In this document: positions 1 to 7,591 of the stretch, piece by piece | Layout of the letters: each line of letters opens with the position of its first letter | Numbering within the stretch: position 1 is the first letter of the stretch | Source: Polyangia bacterium | GTDB taxonomy: Bacteria > Myxococcota_A > Polyangia > Nannocystales > Nannocystaceae | DNA: 64,000 bases | Assembly (NCBI GenBank): GCA_030430565.1 | Contig: JAUIKS010000029.1 | Coordinates: forward strand, 87,833 to 151,832 | Reading direction: 5' to 3' | The notes under the pieces: generated by a model | Told to the model about the DNA's origin: nothing | The model's database searches: none | Seen by the model: only the letters and a program-made list of their open reading frames with translations | Program-made: the position numbers and the translations under genes

Positions 1-195
1 CACGTCGCCGCGGTCGCGGGCGACGGCTCCGAGGACCCCTACGGCGACGCGATCGACGTGATCGCGCGGCCGCTCTCGCGGCGCTCGGAGGCCACGAGCG
101 GCTGCCGGCTCGGCGACGCCGATCGCGCCCACCCGCTGCTCGCGCTCGCGCTGCTGCTCGCCCTCGTCGGCGCGCGGAGGAGGAGAAGAACGTGA
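1..195 (+). CDS. C-terminal fragment of a surface protein with MYXO-CTERM-like sorting tail
   Basis: Only the last 64 residues lie in the window, in frame 1 with a TGA stop at 193-195. The end reads SGC, a short spacer, a hydrophobic stretch rich in Leu/Ala (LLALALLLALVG) and then ARRRRRT. That Cys, transmembrane segment and Arg cluster order is the layout of the MYXO-CTERM sorting signal, which in myxobacteria directs processing and surface anchoring. The body of the protein, and so its function, is outside the window. The stop overlaps the start of the next gene (TGATG), so the two are probably co-transcribed. Confidence 0.7.
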   Translation, partial: HVAAVAGDGSEDPYGDAIDVIARPLSRRSEATSGCRLGDADRAHPLLALALLLALVGARRRRRT

Positions 196-431
196 TGTCT
201 CGAGGACCTTGTCTCAGCGGCCGCCGAGGCCGGCTCGCGCTGATCGCCGCGTCGCTCTTGCTCGCTAGCTGCGCGCGCGTCAAGCCGCACCAGCGCGGGC
301 GGCTCGCGAAGCCCGACATGGAGCTGACCGGCGAGGCCGACCTCGAGGCGGGCGCCGAGCACACGCTCGAGTATCGCGAGGGCTCGGCGGGCGGCTTCGG
401 CGGCGGAGGAGGCGGCTGTGGCTGCAACTGA
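195..431 (+). CDS. DUF4266-type small lipoprotein
   Basis: This 78-residue protein has a basic N-region, a hydrophobic core and a lipobox ending LLASC, with the lipidated Cys at about residue 26. The mature part begins ARVKPHQRGRLAKPDM and ends in a Gly-rich run closing GCGCN. The V-x-P-x-x-R-G-x-LA-x-P-x-M pattern and the Gly/Cys tail match the DUF4266 family, which is usually found beside DUF3570 outer-membrane proteins, DUF2271 proteins and flavin transferases, possibly in an extracytoplasmic redox cluster. ATG 195 overlaps the upstream stop. A GTG at 192 is an alternative start. The end overlaps the next gene by 14 bases. The function is unknown. Confidence 0.75.
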   Translation: MSRGPCLSGRRGRLALIAASLLLASCARVKPHQRGRLAKPDMELTGEADLEAGAEHTLEYREGSAGGFGGGGGGCGCN

Positions 432-1599
432 TCGACGCCTCGCCTGCACGGTCAGCGCGGCGCTGCTGCTGCCGCTCGCGAGCGGGTGCGAGCTCAGCGG
501 CGGACTCACGGTCGAGGACACGCCGCCCGCAGTCGTCACCGACGGCCTCGAGACCACGGGCGACGGCGAGCTCAGCGGAGACCCCGGCGTCTCCTCGCTG
601 CCAGGCCCGCCGACCTCGGGCGCGCCCGCGACCGGCGGCGAGACCGCGAGCGAGACCGGCGGCGCCGGAGGTGGTCAAGCGGTCATCCCGGCGGGCTCCA
701 CGTGGCGGTATCAGGTCGGTGACGCGCCCGCAGGCTGGCGCGAGCTCGACTTCGACGACAGCGCGTGGGGCGAGGGACCGGCGCCGCTCGGCTTCGGCCT
801 CGAGGTCGCCACGCCGCTCGCTCCCGGCGCGATCACGCACTACTTCCGGCGCCGCTTCACGGCCTCCGAGGTCGCGGGGGTCAGCGACCTGCTGCTGCAC
901 CTGCGGCGTGACGACGGCGCGGTCGTCTACCTCAACGGCGCCGAGCTGACGCGCTCCAACATGCCGGCGGGCGCCGTGAGCGGTGTGACGCCGGCCGACA
1001 GCGCCGCAGGCGGCGTCGATCCGCTGCGGTACTACAAAGCGCCGGTGCCCGGCGACGCGCTGCTCGAGGGCGACAACGTGCTCGCGGTCGAGGTCCACCA
1101 GCGCGCCGCCGACAGCGACGACCTCGTCTTCGATCTGGACATGCGCCCCTTCGACCCGAGCGCCCCGCTGCCGACCCTGCACGCGAGCGTCCGCACCGTG
1201 ACCTGGGGCGGTAAGTACGGCCCGAGCAACGTCGGCGTGATCTGGATCGAGCGCGAGGACGGGAGCTTCGTGCGGACCCTCGAGCGCTGGGCCGCGGTCC
1301 GCAAGCAGCACCTCGTGCAGTGGAACGCGTCCTCCGGCGGCAACGAGGTCGACGCGATCACGGCCGCGACCTCGGGGGGCCACCGCGCGCGCGCCGTCGA
1401 CTGGGACCTGCTCGACGCCAGCGGCCAGGCCGTCGCGCCCGGGAATTACCGCCTGCGCGTCGAGTTCACCGAGGACAACTCCAACAGCGGCGGCGCGTCG
1501 AGTCGCAACATCGCGATCCCCTTCACGCTCGGGCAGCCGACCACGCTCACGCCGGCCGACGACAGCAGCTTCCGCGACATGCTGCTGATGGTCCCTTGA
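418..1599 (+). CDS. DUF2271 domain lipoprotein
   Basis: The GTG start gives a 393-residue protein with a signal ending LASGC (Cys about 24). A Thr/Gly/Ala-rich linker runs to about residue 90. A beta-sandwich-like region follows (YQVG, WRELDFDDSAWGEG, HYFRRRF, then VYLNG and LAVEVHQ), resembling carbohydrate-binding-type modules. The C-terminal 140 residues carry the DUF2271 pattern: an aromatic/Gly strand, VWIERE-like text, FVRTLERW, HLVQWNASSG, VDAITAATSGGH, and WDLLDASGQAVAPGNYRLRVE, which is FlgD-like. DUF2271 proteins are periplasmic or surface partners often linked to ApbE-type flavinylation. Overlap with the DUF4266 gene indicates one operon. Confidence 0.75.
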   Translation: MAATDRRLACTVSAALLLPLASGCELSGGLTVEDTPPAVVTDGLETTGDGELSGDPGVSSLPGPPTSGAPATGGETASETGGAGGGQAVIPAGSTWRYQVGDAPAGWRELDFDDSAWGEGPAPLGFGLEVATPLAPGAITHYFRRRFTASEVAGVSDLLLHLRRDDGAVVYLNGAELTRSNMPAGAVSGVTPADSAAGGVDPLRYYKAPVPGDALLEGDNVLAVEVHQRAADSDDLVFDLDMRPFDPSAPLPTLHASVRTVTWGGKYGPSNVGVIWIEREDGSFVRTLERWAAVRKQHLVQWNASSGGNEVDAITAATSGGHRARAVDWDLLDASGQAVAPGNYRLRVEFTEDNSNSGGASSRNIAIPFTLGQPTTLTPADDSSFRDMLLMVP

Positions 1600-1985
1600 C
1601 CCGATCGCGCGCCCGCCGAGGGCGCAGATCTCGACGCGCGCGCGTGCCCCCCGAAGCGCGCGCGCACTCGATCCACAAGTCCTCGCCGCGCGCGTGCGCG
1701 CCGCACGAGCGCGACCGTACGGGCAGACCGCGACGCGAGGCGAGCGCCCCGCCGGCGCGCTCGCCTCGCGTGAGTACGCGGGGCTCCGCAGGCGCGACCG
1801 CCCCTCCTGGACCCCGCGGCGGCGGCCTCGCGCGCCGCGCTCGCGCGCCCTAAACAATATGCATTTTCATACATGCCTCTTACGACATACACATATTCGA
1901 CGGACGGCGCGCACACGCCCTCGGGATTCGGAGATACTCGCGGCACGTCCCGGCGCGCGGGTGACCGCGCCGGCGGAGGCCCGCG
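1600..1985. other. Intergenic region with a strong hairpin and an AT-rich patch
   Basis: No convincing gene is present. A perfect inverted repeat with 15-base arms (ACGCGAGGCGAGCGC and its complement, 9-base loop) lies at about 1733-1771 and could end transcription of the DUF4266/DUF2271 operon, although no T run follows. At about 1851-1903 the base composition drops sharply in a patch containing AATATGCATTTTCATACATG, which is unusual here and is the likely promoter or regulatory region of the downstream recombinase. No clear -35/-10 pair could be assigned. Confidence 0.5.
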
Positions 1986-3044
1986 ATGACCATCAAGATA
2001 CGCCAACGGACGTCCTCGAGCGGCAAGACGCACTGGCAGGCCGACATCCACGTGACGCTGCCCAACGGCAAGCTGCTGCGCGAGCGCCGGATGGCGCAGG
2101 GCCGCTCCAAGGCGGCCGCGATGCGCTGGGCCAAGGCCCGCGAGGCCCACCTGCTGCGCTACGGCAAGAAGACGCGCGAGCGCGACGAGGACAAGCCGCC
2201 CAAGCTCATCGACTTCGTCGAGCAGTTTCGCCGCGACTACCTGATCGCCAACCGCCTGCGCCCCTCGACGATCCAGAGCTGGAACTCGGTGCTCTCGCAG
2301 CACCTGCTGCCGGTCCTGGGCGATCTGCGGCTCAACGAGATCGGCCCGCGCGAGGTCCAGCTGCTGAAGCAGCGCCCGCTCGCCGCGAGCACCACCAACT
2401 TCGTGCTCGCCAAGCTCGGCGCGATGCTGCGCCAGGCCAACGAGTGGGGGATCATCGCGCAGGTCCCCAAGATCACGAGCGTCAAGCAGGTCAGCTCGAC
2501 GCCGGACTACTTCTCGTTCGCCGACTACGAGCGCCTGATCCAGGTCGCCGACGATCCGCTGACGCGCGTGATCGTGCTGCTCGGCGGCGACGCGGGTCTG
2601 CGCTGCGGCGAGATCATCGCGCTGCGCTGGTGCAACGTCTTCCCCGATCGCAACCGCATCCACGTGTCCGAGAACGACGTGCGCGGCCACGTCGGGCCGC
2701 CCAAGGGAGGGCGCGATCGCTGGGTGCCGATGACCAAGCAGCTGCGCGCCGAGCTCGAGTCGCTCGATCGCCAGAGCGAGCGCGTGCTGTGGCGCGGTGA
2801 CGGCGAGCCCATGAGTCACTCGGCGGTGACCTTTCGCCTGCACAAGGCGCTCAAGCGCGCGGGCATCAAGAAGACCGGGCCGCACACGCTGCGCCACACG
2901 TTCTGCTCGCATCTCGCCATGCGCGGGGTCTCGGCCGTCAAGATCCAGCGGCTCGCCGGCCACGCGAAGCTGGCGACGACGCAGATCTACATGCACCTCG
3001 CGCCCAGCTCGCTCGACGACGCGATCGAGGCGCTCGGGCGCTGA
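1986..3044 (+). CDS. Tyrosine recombinase (phage-integrase family)
   Basis: This 352-residue site-specific recombinase starts at ATG (MTIKIRQRT). The N-terminal arm carries HWQADIHVTLPNGKLLRER. Residues 72-165 form the SAM-like core-binding domain. The C-terminal catalytic domain shows the expected set: R206 in GLRCGEIIALRW, a Lys near 240 in PPKGGR, H300-x-x-R303 in HTLRHTF, H326 in LAGHAKLATT, and nucleophile Y335. It therefore looks catalytically intact. It has no partner excisionase and no recognisable att repeats or prophage genes beside it. The same family recurs at 29253, with the same arm motif, so these are paralogous stand-alone recombinases. Confidence 0.92.
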   Translation: MTIKIRQRTSSSGKTHWQADIHVTLPNGKLLRERRMAQGRSKAAAMRWAKAREAHLLRYGKKTRERDEDKPPKLIDFVEQFRRDYLIANRLRPSTIQSWNSVLSQHLLPVLGDLRLNEIGPREVQLLKQRPLAASTTNFVLAKLGAMLRQANEWGIIAQVPKITSVKQVSSTPDYFSFADYERLIQVADDPLTRVIVLLGGDAGLRCGEIIALRWCNVFPDRNRIHVSENDVRGHVGPPKGGRDRWVPMTKQLRAELESLDRQSERVLWRGDGEPMSHSAVTFRLHKALKRAGIKKTGPHTLRHTFCSHLAMRGVSAVKIQRLAGHAKLATTQIYMHLAPSSLDDAIEALGR

Positions 3045-3066
3045 GCCCTCGGTCTATCCGCGCGCC

Positions 3067-4305
3067 ATGATCTCGATCAAGCTCACGGAGCTCGCGCAGT
3101 GGGAGCGACGGTGCGACGACGAGCTCGCCGAGCTCGAGCTGGTCGAGCTCGACGCGGACGGGGCCGATGACGCGGCGCTCCCCCGCGCGCTCGAGCTGCT
3201 CGAGACGCGCCTGCCCGCGCTGCGCGGCCTCGGCGTGGGCGCGGGGCTGCACGCGGCCGTCGCCGCCGGCCTCGGCGCCCGGCCGCAGCTCGCCGCGCGC
3301 GTCGAGACGCTCGTGCTGCGCGCGTTCAGCTTCGGACTCACGCCGCGCGGGACCTACGACAACCTGTATGTAGAGGCAGATGAATGGCTCGCGCTGCTGC
3401 GCGCGCTCCCCGGGATCCGAGCGCTCGACCTGCGCCGCCCCGACCTCTCGTCCGCGGCCGCGCGCGCGGGCCTGCTGGACGCGATCGCGGGTATGACGAC
3501 GCTCGAGGACGTCTCGCTTGATCTGCACGGCTGCCCGAAGACCTCGCTCGGCGCGCTCGCGCTGCTCGAGCGCCTGCCCCCAGAGAGCGTGCGGCGCCTG
3601 CGGGTCCGCGACGGGATCATCGGCGCCGACGCGATCGAGGCGCGCGAGCGCCCGCGCCTCGCGACCCTCGAGCTGCTCGTCGACACGATCACCGAGGACG
3701 ACGCCGAGCGGCTGCTGACGGCGATCGGCCCCGCGCCGCTGCGGCGCCTGCAGCTTTGGGGCGCGACGCCCGAGGCCCTCTCCATGCTCGTCTCAGCGCG
3801 CGCCTGCGCGGAGCTGCATGAATTCGACCACGGCCGCCTCGATGAGCGCTGCGCCGCGATCGTGGGCGGCGCGCGCTTCCTCCCGGGCCTGCGACGCCTC
3901 GCGCTCCCCCTCGGGCGCTTCGATTTCGCGGGCGTCCGCGCCATCTTCAGTTCGCGCCAGAAGTACGCGCTCGCGGAGCTCGAGCTCACCTACGGCCAGA
4001 TCGGTGACGACGCGCTCGAGCTGCTCGCCGAGAGCCCGGCGCTGCCTGGGATCGAGCGCCTCGAGCTCGGCAGCTGTCGAGTCAAGGGCAAGGGCGTTAA
4101 GGCGCTGTGCGGAGCCGCGGGGCCGCTGCGCCTGCGCGAGCTCGACCTCAGCCGCAACAAGCTCGGCATGACGGGCGCCCGCGCCCTCGCGAGCTGGCAT
4201 CACGCGGCCCAGCTCGAGCATCTGAACCTACGTAGCGCCGGCGTGCCGCCCAAGGGTCGCGCGCTGCTCCGCGGGTCACCGCTCGCAGGCGCGCTCGTGC
4301 TCTAA
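3067..4305 (+). CDS. Leucine-rich repeat protein
   Basis: This 412-residue protein begins MISIKLTELAQWERR and has no signal peptide, so it is probably cytoplasmic. Repeating L-x-x-L-x-L units run through most of the chain (LRALDLRRPDLSS, LRRLRVRDGI, LRRLALPLGRF, IERLELGSCRVKGKGV, LRELDLSRNKLGMTGARAL, LEHLNLRSAGV), which is the ribonuclease-inhibitor-like LRR pattern. The role is probably protein binding, with no enzymatic motif visible. It starts 22 bases after the recombinase. Its first 14 residues are echoed in a short ORF just downstream at 4380. Confidence 0.8.
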   Translation: MISIKLTELAQWERRCDDELAELELVELDADGADDAALPRALELLETRLPALRGLGVGAGLHAAVAAGLGARPQLAARVETLVLRAFSFGLTPRGTYDNLYVEADEWLALLRALPGIRALDLRRPDLSSAAARAGLLDAIAGMTTLEDVSLDLHGCPKTSLGALALLERLPPESVRRLRVRDGIIGADAIEARERPRLATLELLVDTITEDDAERLLTAIGPAPLRRLQLWGATPEALSMLVSARACAELHEFDHGRLDERCAAIVGGARFLPGLRRLALPLGRFDFAGVRAIFSSRQKYALAELELTYGQIGDDALELLAESPALPGIERLELGSCRVKGKGVKALCGAAGPLRLRELDLSRNKLGMTGARALASWHHAAQLEHLNLRSAGVPPKGRALLRGSPLAGALVL

Positions 4306-4379
4306 GCACGCGGCGGAGCGACCTACCGAGGCGCGCTCCTCGGAGCCCATGACACGGGCGCTCGGGCTACCATCACGCC

Positions 4380-4520
4380 GTGCTCCCGATCAAGCTCACC
4401 AACCTCGCCAAGTGGGAGCCCCGCGCGCTAAAGAGCGACCGTCTGTTTGTGTTCGTGATCCGTGACCTCGACACGGGCGCGGCGCTGTATCTCGACCGCG
4501 TGAAGGACCGGCGGGGCTGA
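4380..4520 (+). pseudogene. Short ORF sharing the LRR gene's N-terminal signature (likely remnant)
   Basis: A GTG-initiated 46-residue reading frame starts MLPIKLTNLAKWEPR, matching the upstream LRR protein's opening (MISIKLTELAQWERR) at most positions, and then diverges to VFVIRDLDTGAALYLDRV before a TGA. It ends only 15 bases before the next gene. The resemblance suggests a duplicated and truncated 5' end, or a small protein using the same N-terminal module. No LRRs remain. Whether it is expressed cannot be judged. Confidence 0.45.
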
Positions 4521-4535
4521 GCCCGCGCGCGCACC

Positions 4536-5699
4536 ATGCACCGCCGTCGCCCATACGCCGCGATCGCTGCGCTCACGGCGACGCTCGCGCTCGCCGGGAC
4601 CTCCGCGCTCCCGACGGTGGCGCGCGCCTGCAAGTGCGCGCCGCCGTCGGCCTCCGCGGTCACGCGACCGTTCATCGTCGAGGGGGCCGCGGCGCTGCGC
4701 GCCGGCCCCGACGAGGTCGCGCTGGCTTGCCGAGGGACGCGCGCGATCGCGTGCACCTGGCGCAGTGAGCATGTGTACCGCAACCCGAGCGACGCGCCCG
4801 CGCCCGTCGTGCTGATCGTCGCCACGACCGACGCGCGCGAGCTCGCCGTGACGATCAACGGCGCCGCCGCTTCGCCGCGCGAGACCGCGGGCGAGTCGCG
4901 TCAACAATTGGCCGGTCGCCTCGCGGACGTGCGCTACGCCGATCCCGACGCGTACCGGCACATCTCGACCGTCGCCGCGACGCTGCCCCCAGGCGCGTCG
5001 AGGGTCACGCTCGAGGCCATGCTCGAGCCCGAGGCGCACCGCTGCGCCTGCGGGTTCTCGGGGTCCGAGGCGCGACACCCGGTCGTCACGGGGCTCTCCG
5101 ACATCTCGACGCGCGTCCGGCTCGACCGCGTCCTCGGGGCGCCCCGCGATCCCGACGCGACCGTGACGATGCGGGTCACGGCGCCCGCCTGGTGGTCGGG
5201 CTTCGCGCGCACCGAAGACGCCCGCTACGAGGACCTCACGCGGCGGCGCGCCACGATCACGCGCGGGGTCGAGAGCGACGCGATCGAGCTCGGCTGGGAG
5301 CTCCGCCGGTGGGTGCTCCCGGGCGGACCGCTGATAGGCGTGGGCGGCGGCCTCGGCGATGGCTCGGGCCTGCGCCTTCGAGCAGGCTACGAGTTCGCGG
5401 CCCCGCGCTACGTCGTCTACTCGCTGGCCGTCGAGTCCGACGCCAAGAGCCACGTCGAGCTCATCCCGGCGATCGAGGGGGTGCCGCCGTGGGGCGCCGT
5501 GCTCTCGCTGTTCCCCATGCCGAGCCTGGGCGTCGGCGCGCCGATCCAGGTCTGGCCCGAGACGCGCGCGGGCGTGCGCGCGCAGCTCGGGCTCGGGTGG
5601 TACGTGGTGACGCTGCTGCTCGCGCTCGACGTGTTCCCGGCGGTGGCGACCGGGCCCCGGCTGCTGCGCGGCGGGATCATGGCGCAGTTCTCGATGTAG
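4536..5699 (+). CDS. Secreted protein of unknown function
   Basis: The 387-residue product has a basic start (MHRRRPY), a hydrophobic core and a probable signal-peptidase site after TVARA, and the mature protein opens with CKCAPPSA. Further Cys residues occur near residues 67, 73, 170 and 172 (RCACGFSG), compatible with disulfides. The rest is beta-rich with several VTL/VTM strands. The C-terminus contains hydrophobic stretches (WYVVTLLLALDVFPAV) and ends in MAQFSM, a final aromatic/Met pattern that could suit outer-membrane insertion. No known domain is recognised. It is convergent with the copper-enzyme gene, 116 bases away. Confidence 0.6.
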   Translation: MHRRRPYAAIAALTATLALAGTSALPTVARACKCAPPSASAVTRPFIVEGAAALRAGPDEVALACRGTRAIACTWRSEHVYRNPSDAPAPVVLIVATTDARELAVTINGAAASPRETAGESRQQLAGRLADVRYADPDAYRHISTVAATLPPGASRVTLEAMLEPEAHRCACGFSGSEARHPVVTGLSDISTRVRLDRVLGAPRDPDATVTMRVTAPAWWSGFARTEDARYEDLTRRRATITRGVESDAIELGWELRRWVLPGGPLIGVGGGLGDGSGLRLRAGYEFAAPRYVVYSLAVESDAKSHVELIPAIEGVPPWGAVLSLFPMPSLGVGAPIQVWPETRAGVRAQLGLGWYVVTLLLALDVFPAVATGPRLLRGGIMAQFSM

Positions 5700-5815
5700 A
5701 CCGCAGCGCCAGGGATCAAAGTCCTCGTAGCTCGACGCGCGCCGTCCCCATTGAGGTCGACCTCAGCGACGACCACCGCGCCCTCCGCAACCCCGCTGGC
5801 GGGCGCGCCGTGAGC

Positions 5816-7063
5816 TCAACGAGCGCTCACGTACATAAAATTGAAGCACATCTCATCTTGAGTGCCGAGGCCGAATTGTGCGCTCGTCCCCGTGTCGTTG
5901 CGGTAGCCGCACCAGGTGTGCAGCCGATCACCTGGCTCAAGGGTCTCATCGAAGCGATAGACGTGCTGCGCCTCGAAGTTCCAGCCCGTGAGGTTGATGA
6001 GCGGATCTTCGCTGCCGTCGGCGCGAAGGATCGTGCTGTGGAATTCGGCGCCGAGCTCGTGCATGTGCGGCATCCCGGCCAAGACGCGCAGCGGGACCAC
6101 GATGTTGTCTGTGCCACAGAACGCGCTCTCCCCCTCGGGGATCGTTCCGCCGGTGGCCCCGGGCGAGATCATCCTCCACCTCGTCCCCTCGGCAGGTCCG
6201 TGGAAGACGCGTACGCCGCTGCTGTCGACGACCCCGTCGAGCCCGGCCCCGTTGTTGTAGTGAACCTGCACGATCATCCGATCGCCGGGCTCTAGCAGCA
6301 AGCCGCCCTCTTCGAAGTCGAACGCGCCGCTGCCAGGGGCCCACGCCCACAGATACGGCGTGTTGCCCTGCGGCCCGCCATCAGCGCACTCAAATGAGTC
6401 ATAGCCCTCGGTCGCGCGTCGCGGGTCATGGGATACGACTACGTGATGCAGCACCCGCGCCTCGTCGAGGGAGACCTGCAGCCGCTTGAGATACCGCGGC
6501 TCCTCGATCGGAACGTCAACGGCGAAGCACTGGTACAGGTCGAGGGTGTCGCGCCCGACGGGGAAGTCACTCGCGCGCACGTCAAAGGTGGGCAGCTCGA
6601 CGTTCGCCGGGACGTGCGGAGCGTAGCGCGCCCGGTCGACCACGATCCCGACGGAGTGATCAGGATGAACCGCGCCGCACGTAGCCCACTCGACCAACGA
6701 ATCCAGCGCGTCGTGATCGAGCTGAGGGCTGCTCGGCGGCGGCATCGAGCGCGCGCCGGCGCGAAGCGCCATCCTGTCGACCAGCCGGTTCCCGGGCGCG
6801 CCGGTCAGCAGCGCTGGATACTCCAGCAACGACTGGGGCGCGCCGAAGGCAGGCTCCGCGCCGTGGCACGCGCCGCAGCGCGCCTGCACGATCGGGAGCA
6901 CAAGCTCATCCCACGCGCGCTCGTCCGGGACGCAGTCGCTCGGATCGTATTCCGCGAACGCCTCGCCCGCCATCCCCTGGAGCTCAGACTCGGGGCTCAG
7001 CTGGTGCTCGCACGGCGGCTCCTGCTCGCCGCCGCACCCGAGCAGCGCGACGTTGACCAGCAT
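5816..7063 (-). CDS. Copper type II monooxygenase-like lipoprotein with c-type heme motif
   Basis: The 415-residue protein, from ATG at 7063, begins MLVNVALLGCGG. This is a very short lipoprotein-like signal, and a TTG two codons upstream would lengthen it. Residues 60-70 hold one CxxCH heme-binding motif (CGACH, 63-67) in a cytochrome c-like segment. The rest resembles peptidyl-glycine/dopamine monooxygenase copper domains: H206-H207 in VLHHVVV, H268 in QVHYNN, H333-x-H335 in MPHMHELG, and a Met ligand near 405 in DEMCFNFMY. These match the CuH (three His) and CuM (two His plus Met) sites, so an extracytoplasmic copper oxygenase fed by a heme domain is likely. The substrate is unknown. Confidence 0.8.
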   Translation of the reverse strand: MLVNVALLGCGGEQEPPCEHQLSPESELQGMAGEAFAEYDPSDCVPDERAWDELVLPIVQARCGACHGAEPAFGAPQSLLEYPALLTGAPGNRLVDRMALRAGARSMPPPSSPQLDHDALDSLVEWATCGAVHPDHSVGIVVDRARYAPHVPANVELPTFDVRASDFPVGRDTLDLYQCFAVDVPIEEPRYLKRLQVSLDEARVLHHVVVSHDPRRATEGYDSFECADGGPQGNTPYLWAWAPGSGAFDFEEGGLLLEPGDRMIVQVHYNNGAGLDGVVDSSGVRVFHGPAEGTRWRMISPGATGGTIPEGESAFCGTDNIVVPLRVLAGMPHMHELGAEFHSTILRADGSEDPLINLTGWNFEAQHVYRFDETLEPGDRLHTWCGYRNDTGTSAQFGLGTQDEMCFNFMYVSAR

Positions 7064-7187
7064 GATCAAGCCCTCGCGGGTTCGCGTCCTGATGACCCGA
7101 TGTGCACACGCGCGACCGAGCGCGCGAGATGAGGAGCGCGAGCGGTGTCGGATTAAGCGGTGACTCCTCGCGCGGTCGAGACGTCGC

Positions 7188-7532
7188 TCAGGGCGCGCAG
7201 ACACAGCTGTCTCCCGTGACAGAAGCGCCCGCTGCCGGGTAGTCCGTGGCCTCGCAGTAGGCCCCGCAGTCGTCGAGCGGGATCCCGACGCCGAGCCCGC
7301 CGCAGGCACACTCCAGGCTCCCGTCCCCGTAGCCCTGCTCCTCGGCGTTCTCGTTGTAGCCCGCGCCCTGGCATAGATCATCACAGGTGAATTCGCCCTG
7401 CGCGCACGCGGGTGCGAGCGCGCCGGCGACGAGCGCGAGCGCGAGCAGCACCACGTGGACGAGCGCGTCCGCGTGACGTGGGTGGACAGTCGATCTGGTT
7501 TGCGTCGAGGGGAGCTCGTCAGGAAGATTCAC
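7188..7532 (-). CDS. Small Cys-rich lipoprotein
   Basis: This 114-residue protein has a long hydrophobic segment (VVLLALALVAGALAPAC), with a lipobox Cys at about 43, and a mature domain of about 70 residues holding about nine further Cys (TCDDLCQ, LECACGG, DDCGAYCEA, DSCVCAP), implying a disulfide-stabilised extracellular fold. No family is recognised. It lies between the CocE-type hydrolase and the copper enzyme on the same strand, and a second Cys-rich lipoprotein is encoded upstream at 9256. The N-region before the core is long, so a later start is possible. Confidence 0.6.
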   Translation of the reverse strand: MNLPDELPSTQTRSTVHPRHADALVHVVLLALALVAGALAPACAQGEFTCDDLCQGAGYNENAEEQGYGDGSLECACGGLGVGIPLDDCGAYCEATDYPAAGASVTGDSCVCAP

Positions 7533-7591
7533 AATAAGCTAGACACTCGAGCTCGCCGAGCTGGCTCACTGAGCTCGTCCGGCGTCGGAGC

